DNA of 64,000 bases from Rhizophagus irregularis (GCF_026210795.1 NC_089459.1:62001-126000), one strand, 5' to 3'. Counted from the stretch's first letter, positions 11,820-22,894 are shown. Notes: generated from the letters alone by a model not told the origin. Translations and numbers: made by a program.

Positions 11820-13772
11820 TTAATTCGAATTCTTTGGATCAAAGAATGCATATTTCAAACTATTTTCTAATTTCATTAATCTTTTACAAATACAATTATC
11901 TTGATTACAATTAACATTAATGTATTTAACTTTAATTTCGCTAGCTTTTTGTTTTAAGAAAATTGGACCATAATTGTTTGCTGCAGAATACAAACTAAAA
12001 AATTTTGGTTTTGATTCTAGAGAATTGAATTTAATAAAGTTGAGCAGTTTTTTTGTCTTACTAGTATGTTGGAAGGTTGAAATTCCATAATTATCAGAAT
12101 TGGGATATTTTGAGATAAGTGTATAAAATGTAAAATTAGGTAAGTTAACATAATGATTTTTTTCTAAACAATAAGAAAATATATATGATCCAACTTTTCT
12201 ATTTTCTCTATCATTAATAAAGTGATGTCCAATAACTAAAGAATTGTTTGAAGAATCCAAATTGCTTAATACTGGAATTCCAAAACAAAGAATTGATGGA
12301 TTATATTCCAAATCTAATGATTCAGATATAGCTTGGCAATTTAATGCATTAAAATCATTTTTTAGAACTTTCAATTTGGTGTTAAAATCTGAATGATTAA
12401 AATCAAAATTTGTATCATAACCAACAATCATCCACTTAATTTTCAATTTACATTCACGCTTTCTAAACTTTTTTTGAATACAATGAATTATAAGTCTTGG
12501 ATCTTCATTTGGTGGCCAAATTATTTGATAACTAAAAACATCCTTTTCTTTTTTATCAATAACTGTTGCAAAGATGTTACAATTAGCTTCTTTATTTTGA
12601 AGAATTTCTAAAATATTTTCTGGAATGTTTATCAACTTACTTCCAGATTCAGGCATTTTATAAGAATATTCTTCAATACTTGTAAAAAGAATTTTTTTTC
12701 CAACAAATGATAAGATTCGTTTACGTAAATTTTTAGATATAAGTTGAAAAATATTAACTGGATCTTTTAATTTTATGCAACTCCAATATTTATAATCATT
12801 TAAAGTTTCAATCCAATCTGACTCATTAAAGCTGTTAGAACTAAATAGTTTTTCTCCAAATAATTTAAAGCTTTGTTGTTTTGAAAAATTATTTCTGCTT
12901 AATGATTTTGAAGAGTTTTTTTCAATTTTAATGTTTGAAGTCTAATAACCTATATTTTTAGTATATTCACCAGCATAATCTTCAGAATTTTCTCTTGCAA
13001 TGAAATATGCTTTTCCACTACCTAAAACAACTTCTTTTGGAATAAATTGACCAAAATCATTTATGACATCCTTAAATTTTCTAGGATCTTTAGAATCTAT
13101 TACATCTTTAACTGCTTTAATGAACTCAGTAGTTGGTTCTAATTTAAATTTTAAAGACACTTTTTTGTATTCAATAATGTTATAAGTTAAACTAGTTATA
13201 ATATTAGAATTTTTTATATCTGAACTTTTGATTGATACTCCCAATTTTGTAAAATTTGGAATATCAATATCTGCGATTAAAAGAAAATCATTCTTTATAA
13301 TCTTATTTTCTTCCAAATCAATTTGAATTATATTATTTTCATATCCATCAATGATTTCATTCATTTCGCAACTCACTATTGTAAAAGCTCTCTTATTAGC
13401 TTTTCCTAAAGTTTCAGTACATCCATATTCTAGTTTAAGCTTATCTTTCAAAAACTTCCAATCAGGTTCTGATTCTGATTTTAAATATAAAAACATAATT
13501 TTTTTGTCCATAATTTTTTCTAAAATTATATTTTCTTCATCTTCTCTTGCTATTACAGCTAACGAACTTTTACTTTTATTATCATTATTATTGATCTTAT
13601 TTGCAAATGAAAATGTATGATTCATTTTGACTTTGCTATTTTGTACAAGTTTATGACGAATGTTTAACAATTTATCTTTAAGATTTAGATTATTGACTGA
13701 TACAAATTTTGATGGTGGGTCGTCTATTTGAACTGTTGCATCAACACCGTCTTGCACATTGATGGAATCCAC
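11820..13772 (-). pseudogene. DUF7431/MACPF-like protein interrupted by one TAG
   Basis: A single minus-strand frame is open for 650 codons except for one TAG at 12942-12944. Residues 1-276 precede it and 373 more codons follow in the same frame. The N-terminal part has a ubiquitin-like-looking segment (LNLKDKLLNIRHKL). Just before the stop is FGQFIPKEVVLGSGKAYF, a block I associate with Glomeromycotina proteins carrying DUF7431, which has been linked to MACPF-like folds. The C-terminal part has WPPNEDPRLIIHCIQKKF and a cysteine-containing tail (CNQDNCICKRL). The start is the first ATG of the frame, after a stop. The TAG would be CAG with one C-to-T change. Options are a recent pseudogene, a polymorphic allele, a sequencing error or stop read-through. 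Nothing else in 1.95 kb is broken, so the lesion is young. Function unknown; the family assignment is from memory of motifs. Confidence 0.6.
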
Positions 13773-14457
13773 ACTACTTTAACATTTAATATCTATAATC
13801 AAGAACCTCAAAACTATAGTTGTTCATTTTTATTATTATTATTTGCAATTGATAACGTGCTTATGTGTCATGCGTTACAGAGTCACTTTAATTATGTATG
13901 ATAACGTTTATGTAATTTTATAATAATAATTATTTAAATATTATTTTTAGGCAAGAAAAAATTTGTCAGTTATCTTTTTCAATAAAAATTATTATTATTA
14001 TTTAAGTCGTCTATATTAAATTTTTTATCATTCTGGGAAGTTAAAGTGAATTGATTCACGATCAAATTAATAAATAAATAAAAAAAACTTTCAAAAAAAA
14101 GAATCAAATCGCATTTCAAATGAACAAAAATATTGAACACATGGATTTTAACAAATCCATCGAATTTTTAAAGGAAAAAAAAAGACTTTGCTGAAACTTG
14201 GAATTTACAATCGATATTGATTAGATATCGCAATGATATCATTACGATATCATTACGATATTTTGATAAAAAATAGATTCGACATCGTTAAGTTAGTCGT
14301 AACTGTATTTATTTGATATTGATTAGTTCGATATCTCTGCGATATTGCTGCGATCATTATGCGATGTAAATATTATCACATAACCATATCGTAGTGATGT
14401 CGTATTAACATTGAATTAATATTACAAAAATATTTGACATTTATTTGATATCGTAAC

Positions 14458-16133
14458 TAGAGCTCCGCAACCTGACCCGACAGATCGGGTGACCCGACGG
14501 GTTGACCCGAAATATTCAGGTCAGGTCATCAAATTCATGACCTGACACGGGTCGGGTCAGTGCTGGTCGGTACCCGACCCGACCCGTTCGACCCGACATA
14601 TATTTGGGTCAAATAAATTAAATAACGCCAAAACTTATAATGATTCTGGCATTTTTACATGTACAATCGAAAAAAAATGCCGAAACTAGATCAGTTTTCG
14701 GCGTTTTTACATGTAAAATCAAAAAGAAGAACGCCGGAACTAATTATTCCAGCATTTTTACATGTAAAATCGAAAAAAAAACGCCGAAACTATCAGTTTC
14801 GGCATTTTTACATGTAAAATCAAATGAAAAACGCCGAAACCATCAGTTTCAGCATTTTTACATGTAAAATCAAAAGAAAAACGCCAGAATTAATGATTCC
14901 GGCATTTTTACATGTAAAATCGAAAAAAAACGCCGAAACTATCAGTTTTGGCGTTTTTACATGTAAAATCAAAAAGAAAAATGCCAGAACTAATTATTCC
15001 AGCGTTTTTACATGTAAAATCGAAAAAAAATGCCGAAACTATCAGTTTTGGCATTTTTACATGTAAAATCAAAAAGAAAAATGCCGGAACTAATTATTCC
15101 AGCATTTTTTACATGTAAAATCAAAAAAAAATGCCGAAACTATCAGTTTCGGCGTTTTTACATGTAAAATCAAAAAGAAAAATGCTGGAACTAATTATTC
15201 CGGCGTTTTTACATGTAAAATCGAAAAAAAACGCCGAAACTATCAGTTTCAGCGTTTTTACATGTAAAATCAAAGGAAAAACGCTGGAACTAATGATTCC
15301 GGCGTTTTTACATGTAAAATCGAAAAAAAATGCCGAAACTATCAGTTTCAGCATTTTTACATGTAAAATCAAAAAGAAGAACGCCGGAATTAATTATTCC
15401 GGCGTTTTTACATGTAAAATCGAAAAAAAATGCTAAAACTATCAGTTTCGGCATTTTTACATGTAAGATCAAAAAGAAAGACGCCAGAACAAATTATTCC
15501 GGCGCTTTTACATGTAAAATCTAAAAAAAACGCTGAAACTATCTGTTTTGGCGTTTTTACATGTATAATCAAAAAGAAAAACGCCAGAACTAATTATTCT
15601 GGCGTTTTTACATGTAAAATCGAAAAAAAAATGCCGAAACTATCTGTTTCAGCGTTTTTACATGTAAAATCAAAAAGAAAAATGCCAGAACAAATTATTC
15701 CGGCGCTTTTACATGTAAAATCAAAAAAAAACGCTAAAACTATCTGTTTCGGCGTTTTTACATGCGAAATCAAAAAGAAAAATGCCAGAACTAATTATTC
15801 CAGCGTTTTTACATGTAAAATCGAAAAAAAATGCCGAAACTATCAGTTTCAGCATTTTTACATGTAAAATCAAAAGGAAAAACGCCGAAACAAATAGTTT
15901 CGGCATTTTATATATAAAAACAAAAAGTAAAAAATGTTACAAAATGTTTTTTTACAATATTTAATAATAAAACTTCAGGTAACCCGAGTTACCCAAAGTG
16001 ACCCGAATACTTTCAGGTCAAATGGGTCGGGTCGGGTCAGAACGGTTTACCCGACCCGACCTGACCTGAAAAAAAATTTCAGTTCGGGTTAACCAGGTAA
16101 CCCGACCCGACCCGACCCAATGCGGAGCCTCTA
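14458..16133. mobile_element. Non-autonomous hAT element
   Basis: Ends are TAGAGCTCCGCA on the left and, reverse-complemented, TAGAGGCTCCGCA on the right. They are flanked by a perfect 8-bp TSD, ATCGTAAC (14450-14457 and 16134-16141). Subterminal regions (14470-14600 and 15975-16115) are packed with GGGTCGGGTC-type repeats on both strands, as expected of hAT subterminal transposase sites. The interior holds no transposase, only the hairpin array at 14640-15915. Confidence 0.85.
14640..15915. repeat. Hairpin satellite array (array E), ~25 units of ~51 bp
   Basis: Each unit has a G+C-rich hairpin, then TTTTACATGTAAAA, itself a palindrome. Two hairpin types alternate: GCCGAAACT with AGTTTCGGC, and GCCGGAA with TTCCGGC around CTAATTA. 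This gives a ~103-bp higher-order repeat. Because units are nearly self-complementary, every frame on both strands is open for long runs; these are not genes. Unlike arrays A-C, the units carry no consistent donor or acceptor. Confidence 0.85.
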
Positions 16134-16840
16134 ATCGTAACCATGTCATAGTGATATTGTATTAACATTGAATTAATATTACAAAATATTTGACATTTTA
16201 TTTGATATTGTAACCACATCATAGTGATATCATATTAACATCGAATTAATATTGCAAAGATATTTGACATTTTATTTGATATCGTAACCACATCGTAGTG
16301 ATGTCATATTAACATTGAATTAATATTACAAAATATTTGACATTTTATTTGATATCATAACCACGGCATGTCGTAGTGATATTGTATTAACATTGAATTA
16401 ATATTACAAAATATTTGACATTTTATTTGATATCGTAACCACATCGTAGTGATATCATATTAATATCGAATTAATATTGCAAAAATATTTTACATCTATT
16501 TGCTACATCGTAGTGATGTCGTATTAATATTGAATTAATATTACAAAATATTTGACATTTTATTTGATATCGTAACCACATCGTAGTGATATCATATTAA
16601 CATCGAATTAATATTGCAAAAATATTTTACATCTGTTTGATATCGTAGCCACATCGTAGTGATGTCGTATTAACATTGAATTAATATTACAATTTTATTT
16701 GATATCGTAACTACATCATAATAATATCATATTAATATCGAATTAATATTACAAAAAATGTTTTACATTTATTTAATATCGTAACTACATCGTAATGATA
16801 TTATATCAATACTGAATTAACATCACAAAAATATTTTTAT

Positions 16841-17880
16841 TGTAATATATGTTTATTATTTATTATACATTAATAATAATAATTTTTTATTAGTGGATTA
16901 TTATGGGTAAGTGGAGTACGTTTCTTTTCTTCCTTTTTTTTTTATTCTTTTCTTCTCTTTTTTATTCTTTTCTTTTCGTATGTGAGTGGATGGATACGTC
17001 ATTTTCAATTTTAAAATATATATATATATATATAAAACAATCATGATTAATAAAATGTATTCTTTGTAAAATATATTTAAAATTTAATACATAACCTTGG
17101 GATAATAGTTAGAGCAGGTAATTCCGGGATTTTGTAAAGAATAATAAAAATGATAATATTTTTAAGTTAGTTCTTTCTTTAAATTTTTTTGAGAGTATTT
17201 TGTTTCTTAAAATCATAATATTGTAAAAAAATGCTGGTTGCTACGACTGACAGATAATGACAAATTGTCAGGCTACCCCCGGACAAAGTAATTGGAAGGC
17301 GGAAAATGGCATAAATATCCAGCTCTATTTTACAACATTTTCTTCCAGGCTAAAGCAAATATTACAAAAGAAATTGCAAATATATTTAACAAGCAATAGA
17401 TACATAGCCATTGAAAAATATATTCACACTTCATATTGTAATACCACAGTCTAACAAAGAAATTGCAAATATATTTAACAAGCAATAGATACATGGCCGT
17501 TGAAAAATATATTCACATTTATACCACAGTCTAACAAAAAAATACTCAAACTACAACATATTGTAAAAAAAATATGAAAAATACGCGTATATCCTATTTT
17601 CATACCTTGTTTAACAGCTCCACTATTTATTTAAAAAACGGCTTTTTCTCTTTTGTATATGGTTAAGTGGGTACATTTTTCCTTTCTTTTATTCTTTTCT
17701 TTCGTATGTGAGTGGTGGATACATTTTCTTTTCTTTATTCTTTTTTTATTCTTGCTTTTCGTATGTGGGTGTTTTACTATGTTGAATATATAAACTAAAG
17801 TGTCCCAAAGTATTGTTAATATTGTAAAAAGATAATTAAAGTATACTTTAAAAAGAGAAAAGATGAGACGAACAAAATAC
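16841..17880. repeat. Low-complexity region with short direct duplications
   Basis: A T/C-rich segment with CTTTTCGTATGTGAGTG recurs at about 16970, 17700 and 17755. A ~90-bp direct duplication with TTGCAAATATATTTAACAAG lies at 17366-17540. There is a (TA)n run near 17020. No gene supported. Confidence 0.5.
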
Positions 17881-18295
17881 CACTAGTCGAAAAAGGACAA
17901 TTCGGCCTAAATTTGACCAGGTCGAATATAGGTCGAATGATGGTCTAACCTGTGTCAAATTGAGGTCAAATTTTTGGGCGCATTTAGGGTGCCAATCGTC
18001 CCAAATTCGGACCAATTATTCGACCATTATTTAGGCTTAAATTGACTAATATTCGACCTTAAAACTTTAAGCTGAATTATGGTCTAATAACAACCCATTT
18101 ATTTATGAATTTATTTTGATTTTTTTTATCAAATTTATTAAATAAATGTATTTATTAATACTTAAATACTTTATAATTATATTATTATTATTGCATCTAT
18201 CTAATTTACAAAAAATATTGCTAATTCAAATACAATTCCACAATTATATGATTCATGTATTCGTATATATGAATCTTTGATTGTTCTTTAGCAAT

Positions 18296-20790
18296 CCACC
18301 CGAACCTATAAAAAAAAGAGAAGAACGGTTAGTAACCGTTCATAATATTAAAAAAAATAAGAAAAAAAACCAAGATTCGTACTTACTTACGAATCTTTAG
18401 TTTTTTCCGTTCTTCAGAAGACACCTGAGACACCCGAGACCTAAAAAGAAAAGAAAAGAACAGTTATTAGTAACTGTTCATAATAATATTAAAAAAAAAA
18501 TCAAAAAAATAAACCAAGATTCGTACTTACGAATCTTGGTTCTTCTTTTCCATTTGAAGGTCAGAGAAATTTGCTCCACCCGATCCTAAAAAAAGAAAGA
18601 ACGGTTATTAGTAACCGTTCATTAATATTAAAAAAAAAAATTAAAAAAAATTAAACCAAGATTCGTACTTACGAATCTTGGTTTTTCCACACAAAAGCCC
18701 GCCCGAACCTATAAAAAAAGAAAGGAACGGTTAGTAAACCGTTCCAAAATGATAAAAAAAAATAAAAATAAAAAATATATAAAGATTCGTACTGTACTTA
18801 CGAATCTTTATCTTTGGATTTTCGTTCTTCGGAAGCCCACCTGAACTAGCTATAAAAAAAAAGAACACAGGTCGAAATTAGTTAAATAGGGTATCAATAG
18901 GTTATCAATAGGTTATCAATCGGCTATCAATAGGCTACCCTATTGGTAGCCTATTGAACTTGCGCCATAATCCATCACCAATCGGGCAGGCTGATTGATA
19001 ACCTATTGAAAACCTATTAATACTTTATTGATAACCAATTTGATAAAAATACCAATAGGATACTAATAGGTTATCAATAAGTTATTAATTGGCTAACAAT
19101 CAGCCTGCCCGATTGGTGACGGATTATGGCGCAAGTTCAATAGGCTACCAATAGGGTAGCCTATTGATAGCCGATTGATAACCTATTGATAACCTATTGA
19201 TACCCTATTTAACTAATTTCGACTTGTGGAAAAGAATGGTTAATAAACCATTCGTAATAATAATAAATAAAAAAAAGATTAAAGATTCGTACTTACAAAT
19301 CTTTGGGTAGTACGAATCTTTGGGTTTTCGTTTTTCGGAAGCCCACCCGAACTAGCTATAAAAAAAAAAGAATGGTTAATAAACCATTCGTAATAATAAA
19401 AAATAAAAAAATTAAAGATTCGTACTTACGAATCTTTGGGTTTTGCGTTTGGCTCCCACCTGAACTAGCTATAAAAAAAAAGAAAAGAACGGTTAGTAAA
19501 CCGTTCATATATTAAAAAAAAACAAAAAAAAGAACCAAGATTCGTACTTACTTACGAATCTTGGTTTCTTGGTTTTCCTTCTTCGAAAGCCCACCCGAAA
19601 CCTAAAAAATAGAAAAAAACGGTTAGTAAACCGTTCATATATTAAAAAAAAACAAAAAAAAAGAACCAAGATTCGTACTTACTTACGAATCTTGGTTTCT
19701 TGGTTTTCCTTCTTCGGAAGCCCACCCGAAACCTAAAAAATAGAAAAGAACGGTTATTAGTAACCGTTCGTAATATTTTTTTAAAAAAAAGAAAAAAGAT
19801 AAACCAAGATTTGTACTTACTTACGAATCTTGGTTTCTTGGTTTTCCTTCTTCTGGAGCTCCCACCCGAAACCTAAAAATAGAAAAGAACGGTTATTAGT
19901 AACCGTTCGTAATATTTTTTTAAAAAAAAGAAAAAAAGATAAACCAAGATTCGTACTTACTTACGAATCTTGGTTTCTTGGTTTTCTTTCTTCGGAAGCC
20001 CACCCGAAACCTAAAAAATAGAAAAGAACGGTTATTAGTAACCGTTCGTAATATTTTTTAAAAAAAAGAAAAAAAGATAAACCAAGATTCGTACTTATTT
20101 ACGAATCTTGGTTTCTTGGTTTTCCTTCTTCGGAAGCCCACCCGAAACCTAAAAAATAGAAAAGAACGGTTATTAGTAATTGTTCGTAATATTTTTTTTA
20201 AAAAAAAGAAAAAAGATAAACCAAGATTCGTACTTACACACGAATTGGCTTGGTTTTCCTTCTTTCATGCCCTGATTTGCCCGAAACCTAAAAAATAGAA
20301 AAGAACGGTTATTAGTAACCGTTCGTAATATTTTTTTAAAAAAAGAAAAAAAGATAAACCAAGATTCTTACTTACTTATGAATCTTGGTTTCTTGGTTTT
20401 CCTTCTTCAGAAGCCCACCCGAAACCTAAAAAATAGAAAAGAATGGTTATTAGTAACCATTCGTAATATTTTTTTAAAAAAAAGAAAAAAAGATAAACCA
20501 AGATTCGTACTTACTTACGAATCTTGGTTTCTTGGTTTTCCTTCTTCGGAAGCCCACCCGAAACCTAAAAAATAGAAAAGAACGGTTATTAGTAACGTTC
20601 GTAATATTTTTTAAAAAAAAGAAAAAAAAATAAACCAAGATTCGTACTTACTTACAAATCTTGGTTTTCCATTCGTCGGAAGTCACCCGAACCTATAAAA
20701 AAAGAAAGGAACGGTTAGTAAACTGTTCCATAATAATAAAAAAGAAAAAAAAAATTTAAGATTCATAATATAATACTTACGAATCTTAAA
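18296..20790 (-). repeat. Exon-intron array A, about 16 units of 120-140 bp
   Basis: On the minus strand each unit reads as an exon of about 46 nt and an intron of about 85-93 nt. The exon starts after TATTTTTTAG and ends CCAAGATTC. The intron starts GTAAGTAAGT or GTAAGTAC and has the hairpin GAACGGTT, loop ACTAAT, AACCGTTC, or the form containing TACTAAC (near 18725 and 19495). It ends TTCTTTTCTATTTTTTAG. The exon end CCAAGATTC pairs with intron GAATCTTGG, placing the 5' splice site in a hairpin loop. Stems covary between units: CCAAGATTC/GAATCTTGG near 18530 but TAAAGATTC/GAATCTTTA near 18790; GAACGGTT/AACCGTTC generally but GAATGGTT/AACCATTC near 20445. Branch site to AG is about 25 nt. 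The array is broken by the fold-back element at 18866-19228. Splicing is inferred, not shown. Confidence 0.7.
18866..19228. mobile_element. Fold-back element nested in array A
   Basis: A 363-bp near-perfect palindrome. The arms start CACAGGTCGAAATTAG and CACAAGTCGAAATTAG and pair for at least 130 bp. Flanked by a 3-bp TSD, GAA (18863-18865 and 19229-19231). Repeats of TTGATAACC and CGATTGATA fill the arms. The CACA start and 3-bp TSD suggest a CACTA relative. Confidence 0.75.
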
Positions 20791-20814
20791 AAAGTACTCC
20801 TTTTCCGTCCCATT

Positions 20815-21250
20815 TACTTTCATTTTCCCCTTTTGTTTTACCCTTTCCTTTCATTTTCTCTTTTCCTTTCGTTTTCCCCTTCGTCTTACCCTTTTCCCTT
20901 CGTCTTACTCTTTCCCTTCATTTTACTCTTTCTCCTTCGTCTTACCCTTTCCCTTCGTTTTAATCTTTTCTCTTCGTTTTACCTTCGTTTTACTCTTTTC
21001 CTTCGTCTTACCCTTTTCCCTTCATCTTACCCTTTCCCTTCGTTTTACTCTTTCCTTTCGTCTTACCCTTTTCTCTTCGTTTTACTCTTTCCCCTTCGTC
21101 TTACCCTTTTCCCTTCGTCTTACCCTTTTCCCTTCATCTTACCCTTTTCCCTTCGTCTTACCCTTTTCTCTTCATCTTACCCTTTTTCCTTCATCTTACT
21201 CTTTCTCTTCATTTTACTCTTTCCCCTTCGTCTTACCCTTTCCCTTCGTT
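20815..21250. repeat. Pyrimidine-rich minisatellite
   Basis: About 25 degenerate ~16-bp units of CCCTTCGTCTTACCCTTTT type. On the minus strand each gives a purine-rich unit with GGGTAAGACGAAGG, a 5'-splice-site-like GTAAGA in a GAAGGG context. The 155-residue plus-strand ORF here (20833-21300) is only a translation of the repeat. Confidence 0.8.
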
Positions 21251-21339
21251 TTTCCGAAACCTATAAAAAAAAACAAGAACGGTTAGTAACCGTTCCATAA
21301 TATTAAAAAAAAACTACTAAGATTCTACTTATGAATCTT

Positions 21340-21490
21340 AGTTTTTTTATTATCACGAAGCTCGTTTCGTCTGGCAATACCTGCAAGAAAAAGACGTTAA
21401 AACGTTTCTAAAGTAAAAAAAATGGCTTTCCCTTCCCATTTACCTTATTATCTAAAGTCCGGTACGTAGTTTTGACTGGCATTCCCATAG
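21340..21490 (-). repeat. Exon-like modules at the transcription-proximal end of the CACTA-like element
   Basis: On the minus strand a block with TACCGGACTTTAGATAATAAG-like sequence meets a GTAAATGGG donor near 21462. It is followed by a TTTTAAC branch-like site and the acceptor TTTTTCTTGCAG near 21382. The same GGACTTTA block plus GTAAA donor recurs at ~5.87 and ~31.47 kb. Confidence 0.45.
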
Positions 21491-22112
21491 AATTACTACG
21501 AAAAGGGAAGGGCCACATTTAAAATTTTAAAAAAAATAAAATAAAATAATTTTTTTTGTTTTTTTCTGCGCCTATAGAGCCAAAGGACGAGGAAAAGAAG
21601 AAATAAAAGTTTAAAAAAGAATGCATAAGATTCTTTTTTAAACTTTTGATATGCGTAATGCGTAACGTGGCTATTCGACCAACATGGCTAGTTATTCGAC
21701 CAATGTCCTAATCATAGATCATTGCTAATTAAGGTCGAATTTTTAATTTTAGTTGAATATAGGCCGAATTTTGCTAAGGCCGAATATTCCTTTTTTGACT
21801 AGTGTACCGTAAAGTGTTAATATAAAAGACAAGAGAAAAGTGTATTTTTGAAAATAAACAAAAAAATTTCATTAATAAACGCAAATTTTAGCTATTTTTA
21901 GATATCATATGCATGTAATTAAAGTGATTTTAATTGGTTAATTTTAATTTACATCATGCATATGATTTTATTGGTTAATTTTAACCAAAATTTTATATGA
22001 TACAAATTAAAATAATTATTTTATTATATTTATATAATTAATATAATTATATGGCTGTAAAATAAAAATTATTTTTTATCCAAATTCTATTTGTAGTATC
22101 ATGATTTGGTAG
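21491..22112. other. Element end and AT-rich flank
   Basis: Up to 21804 this is the non-coding right end of the CACTA-like element, with TTCGACC-type subterminal repeats. Beyond it is AT-rich DNA with a small inverted repeat around CATATGATTTTATTGG and ATCATATGCATG (21900-22000). Confidence 0.4.
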
Positions 22113-22514
22113 TTAGCACCTTTCTGAATTACAATTATGAATAAAGTGTACTTTTTGAACATTATCTATTACAGTAATTGGAAAAATACGTCTCCATTTA
22201 TCTCCTGTTGCTTGAAGACAATAAAGTGGACATTTTAATACTGAATGTTCAACCATAGTATCTTCAAACCAATCTACAACAATAAATGCATAATATTTGT
22301 TATTATTACCCTTATGTTGAAAGATACCTTTGATTATTGCATAAGATTCTTCATGATCTTCTTCATAAATTGTGATAAAATCACTGAGATGTAGGTGAAC
22401 TTTTGAAAGAATACCATTTTTTTCTTCAATTGTATATGATGCTAATTTGTACCAACTAATTGAAGAATTTATAAGTGCCGCCTCAAACTTCATATCCACA
22501 TAAGATAAAAACAA
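22113..22514 (-). CDS. Small conserved-looking orphan (BAH-like?)
   Basis: A 133-residue intact ORF: start ATG at 22514, stop at 22113. Sequence such as YAIIKGIFQHKGNNNKYYAF and IVVDWFEDT is protein-like and less biased than the flanks. The repeated aromatic and valine pattern recalls BAH-type chromatin modules, but no signature residue can be pointed to, so this is only a suggestion. It ends just short of a 364-bp MITE at 22531, which lies 16 bp upstream of the start codon and would form its immediate promoter. It could be the 3' exon of a longer gene or a transposon-associated fragment. Confidence 0.45.
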   Translation of the reverse strand: MFLSYVDMKFEAALINSSISWYKLASYTIEEKNGILSKVHLHLSDFITIYEEDHEESYAIIKGIFQHKGNNNKYYAFIVVDWFEDTMVEHSVLKCPLYCLQATGDKWRRIFPITVIDNVQKVHFIHNCNSERC

Positions 22515-22530
22515 TTCAATTTTAAAATTA

Positions 22531-22894
22531 CTTTACTAAAAATGGCCAATTTTTTGAAATATTTTTATAGACCTAGATACAATGGCTTTCAAAACAATTG
22601 TGCAATTATTTTGTAAAATTTTTAAAATATATCAAGATATATTTAAGGTATTTTTGAGATTAAAATATTAAAATAATATCAAAGTTAATTATATTATAAT
22701 AATAAAATAATAACAAAAATATTAAAAAATTATTATGATATTATTTTGAGTTGTTTTTATAGACCTAGATACAATATAATTACAAAATAATAACAAAAAT
22801 ATAATAAAAACATTTTGATGTATTAAATGTATTTTTGTAGTATTTTAAAATTATTACAAAATCATTTCAAAAAAATTGGCCATTTTTAGTAAAG
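22531..22894. mobile_element. 364-bp MITE, copy 1
   Basis: Ends CTTTACTAAAAATGGCCAAT and its complement, paired for about 28 bp. Flanked by TA on both sides, consistent with a Tc1/mariner-type MITE. Internal repeats of TTTTTATAGACCTAGATA. Copies 2 and 3 are at 24116 and 27687. Confidence 0.8.

Larger units (their letters stand above)
14220..16840. repeat. GATATC-rich minisatellite split by a hAT element
   Basis: Degenerate ~85-95-bp units carry TTGATATCGTAAC, ACATCGTAGTGAT and TCGAATTAATATT. They occupy 14220-14457 and resume at 16134-16840. The 1.7-kb element at 14458-16133 is inserted in one unit, at ATCGTAAC. A related GATATC-rich stretch is at 29.1-29.7 kb. Confidence 0.7.
17881..21804. 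mobile_element. CACTA-like element carrying an exon-intron array
   Basis: Inverted ends begin CACTAGTCGAAAAAGGA on the left and CACTAGTCAAAAAAGGA on the right (complement), and continue to ATTCGGCC with 3 mismatches in 27 bp. A 3-bp TSD, TAC, flanks it (17878-17880 and 21805-21807). Subterminal TTCGACC-type repeats occupy both ends. CACTA termini with a 3-bp TSD are the hallmark of the CACTA/EnSpm superfamily; assignment rests on these only. No transposase is visible. The interior is array A, a nested fold-back element, a pyrimidine-rich minisatellite and exon-like modules near the right end (21340-21480, minus). Confidence 0.75.

Noticed and set aside
12942-12944. Calling two separate genes at 11820-12656 and 12942-13772
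   Set aside because: The two ORFs are in the same frame and the 285 bp between them is fully open apart from the one TAG, so one interrupted gene is simpler.
14640-15915. CRISPR-like regular repeats
   Set aside because: No unique spacers; the units themselves are the sequence. The setting is a eukaryotic hAT element.
14640-15964. Several overlapping ORFs on both strands with repeated FLHVKSK / FTCKI
   Set aside because: They are frames of the self-complementary hairpin array; open on both strands because of the repeat, not because of coding.
20833-21300. 155-residue plus-strand ORF rich in F, L, S and P
   Set aside because: It is only the translation of the CCCTTCGTCTTACC minisatellite; no start context and the peptide mirrors the repeat.
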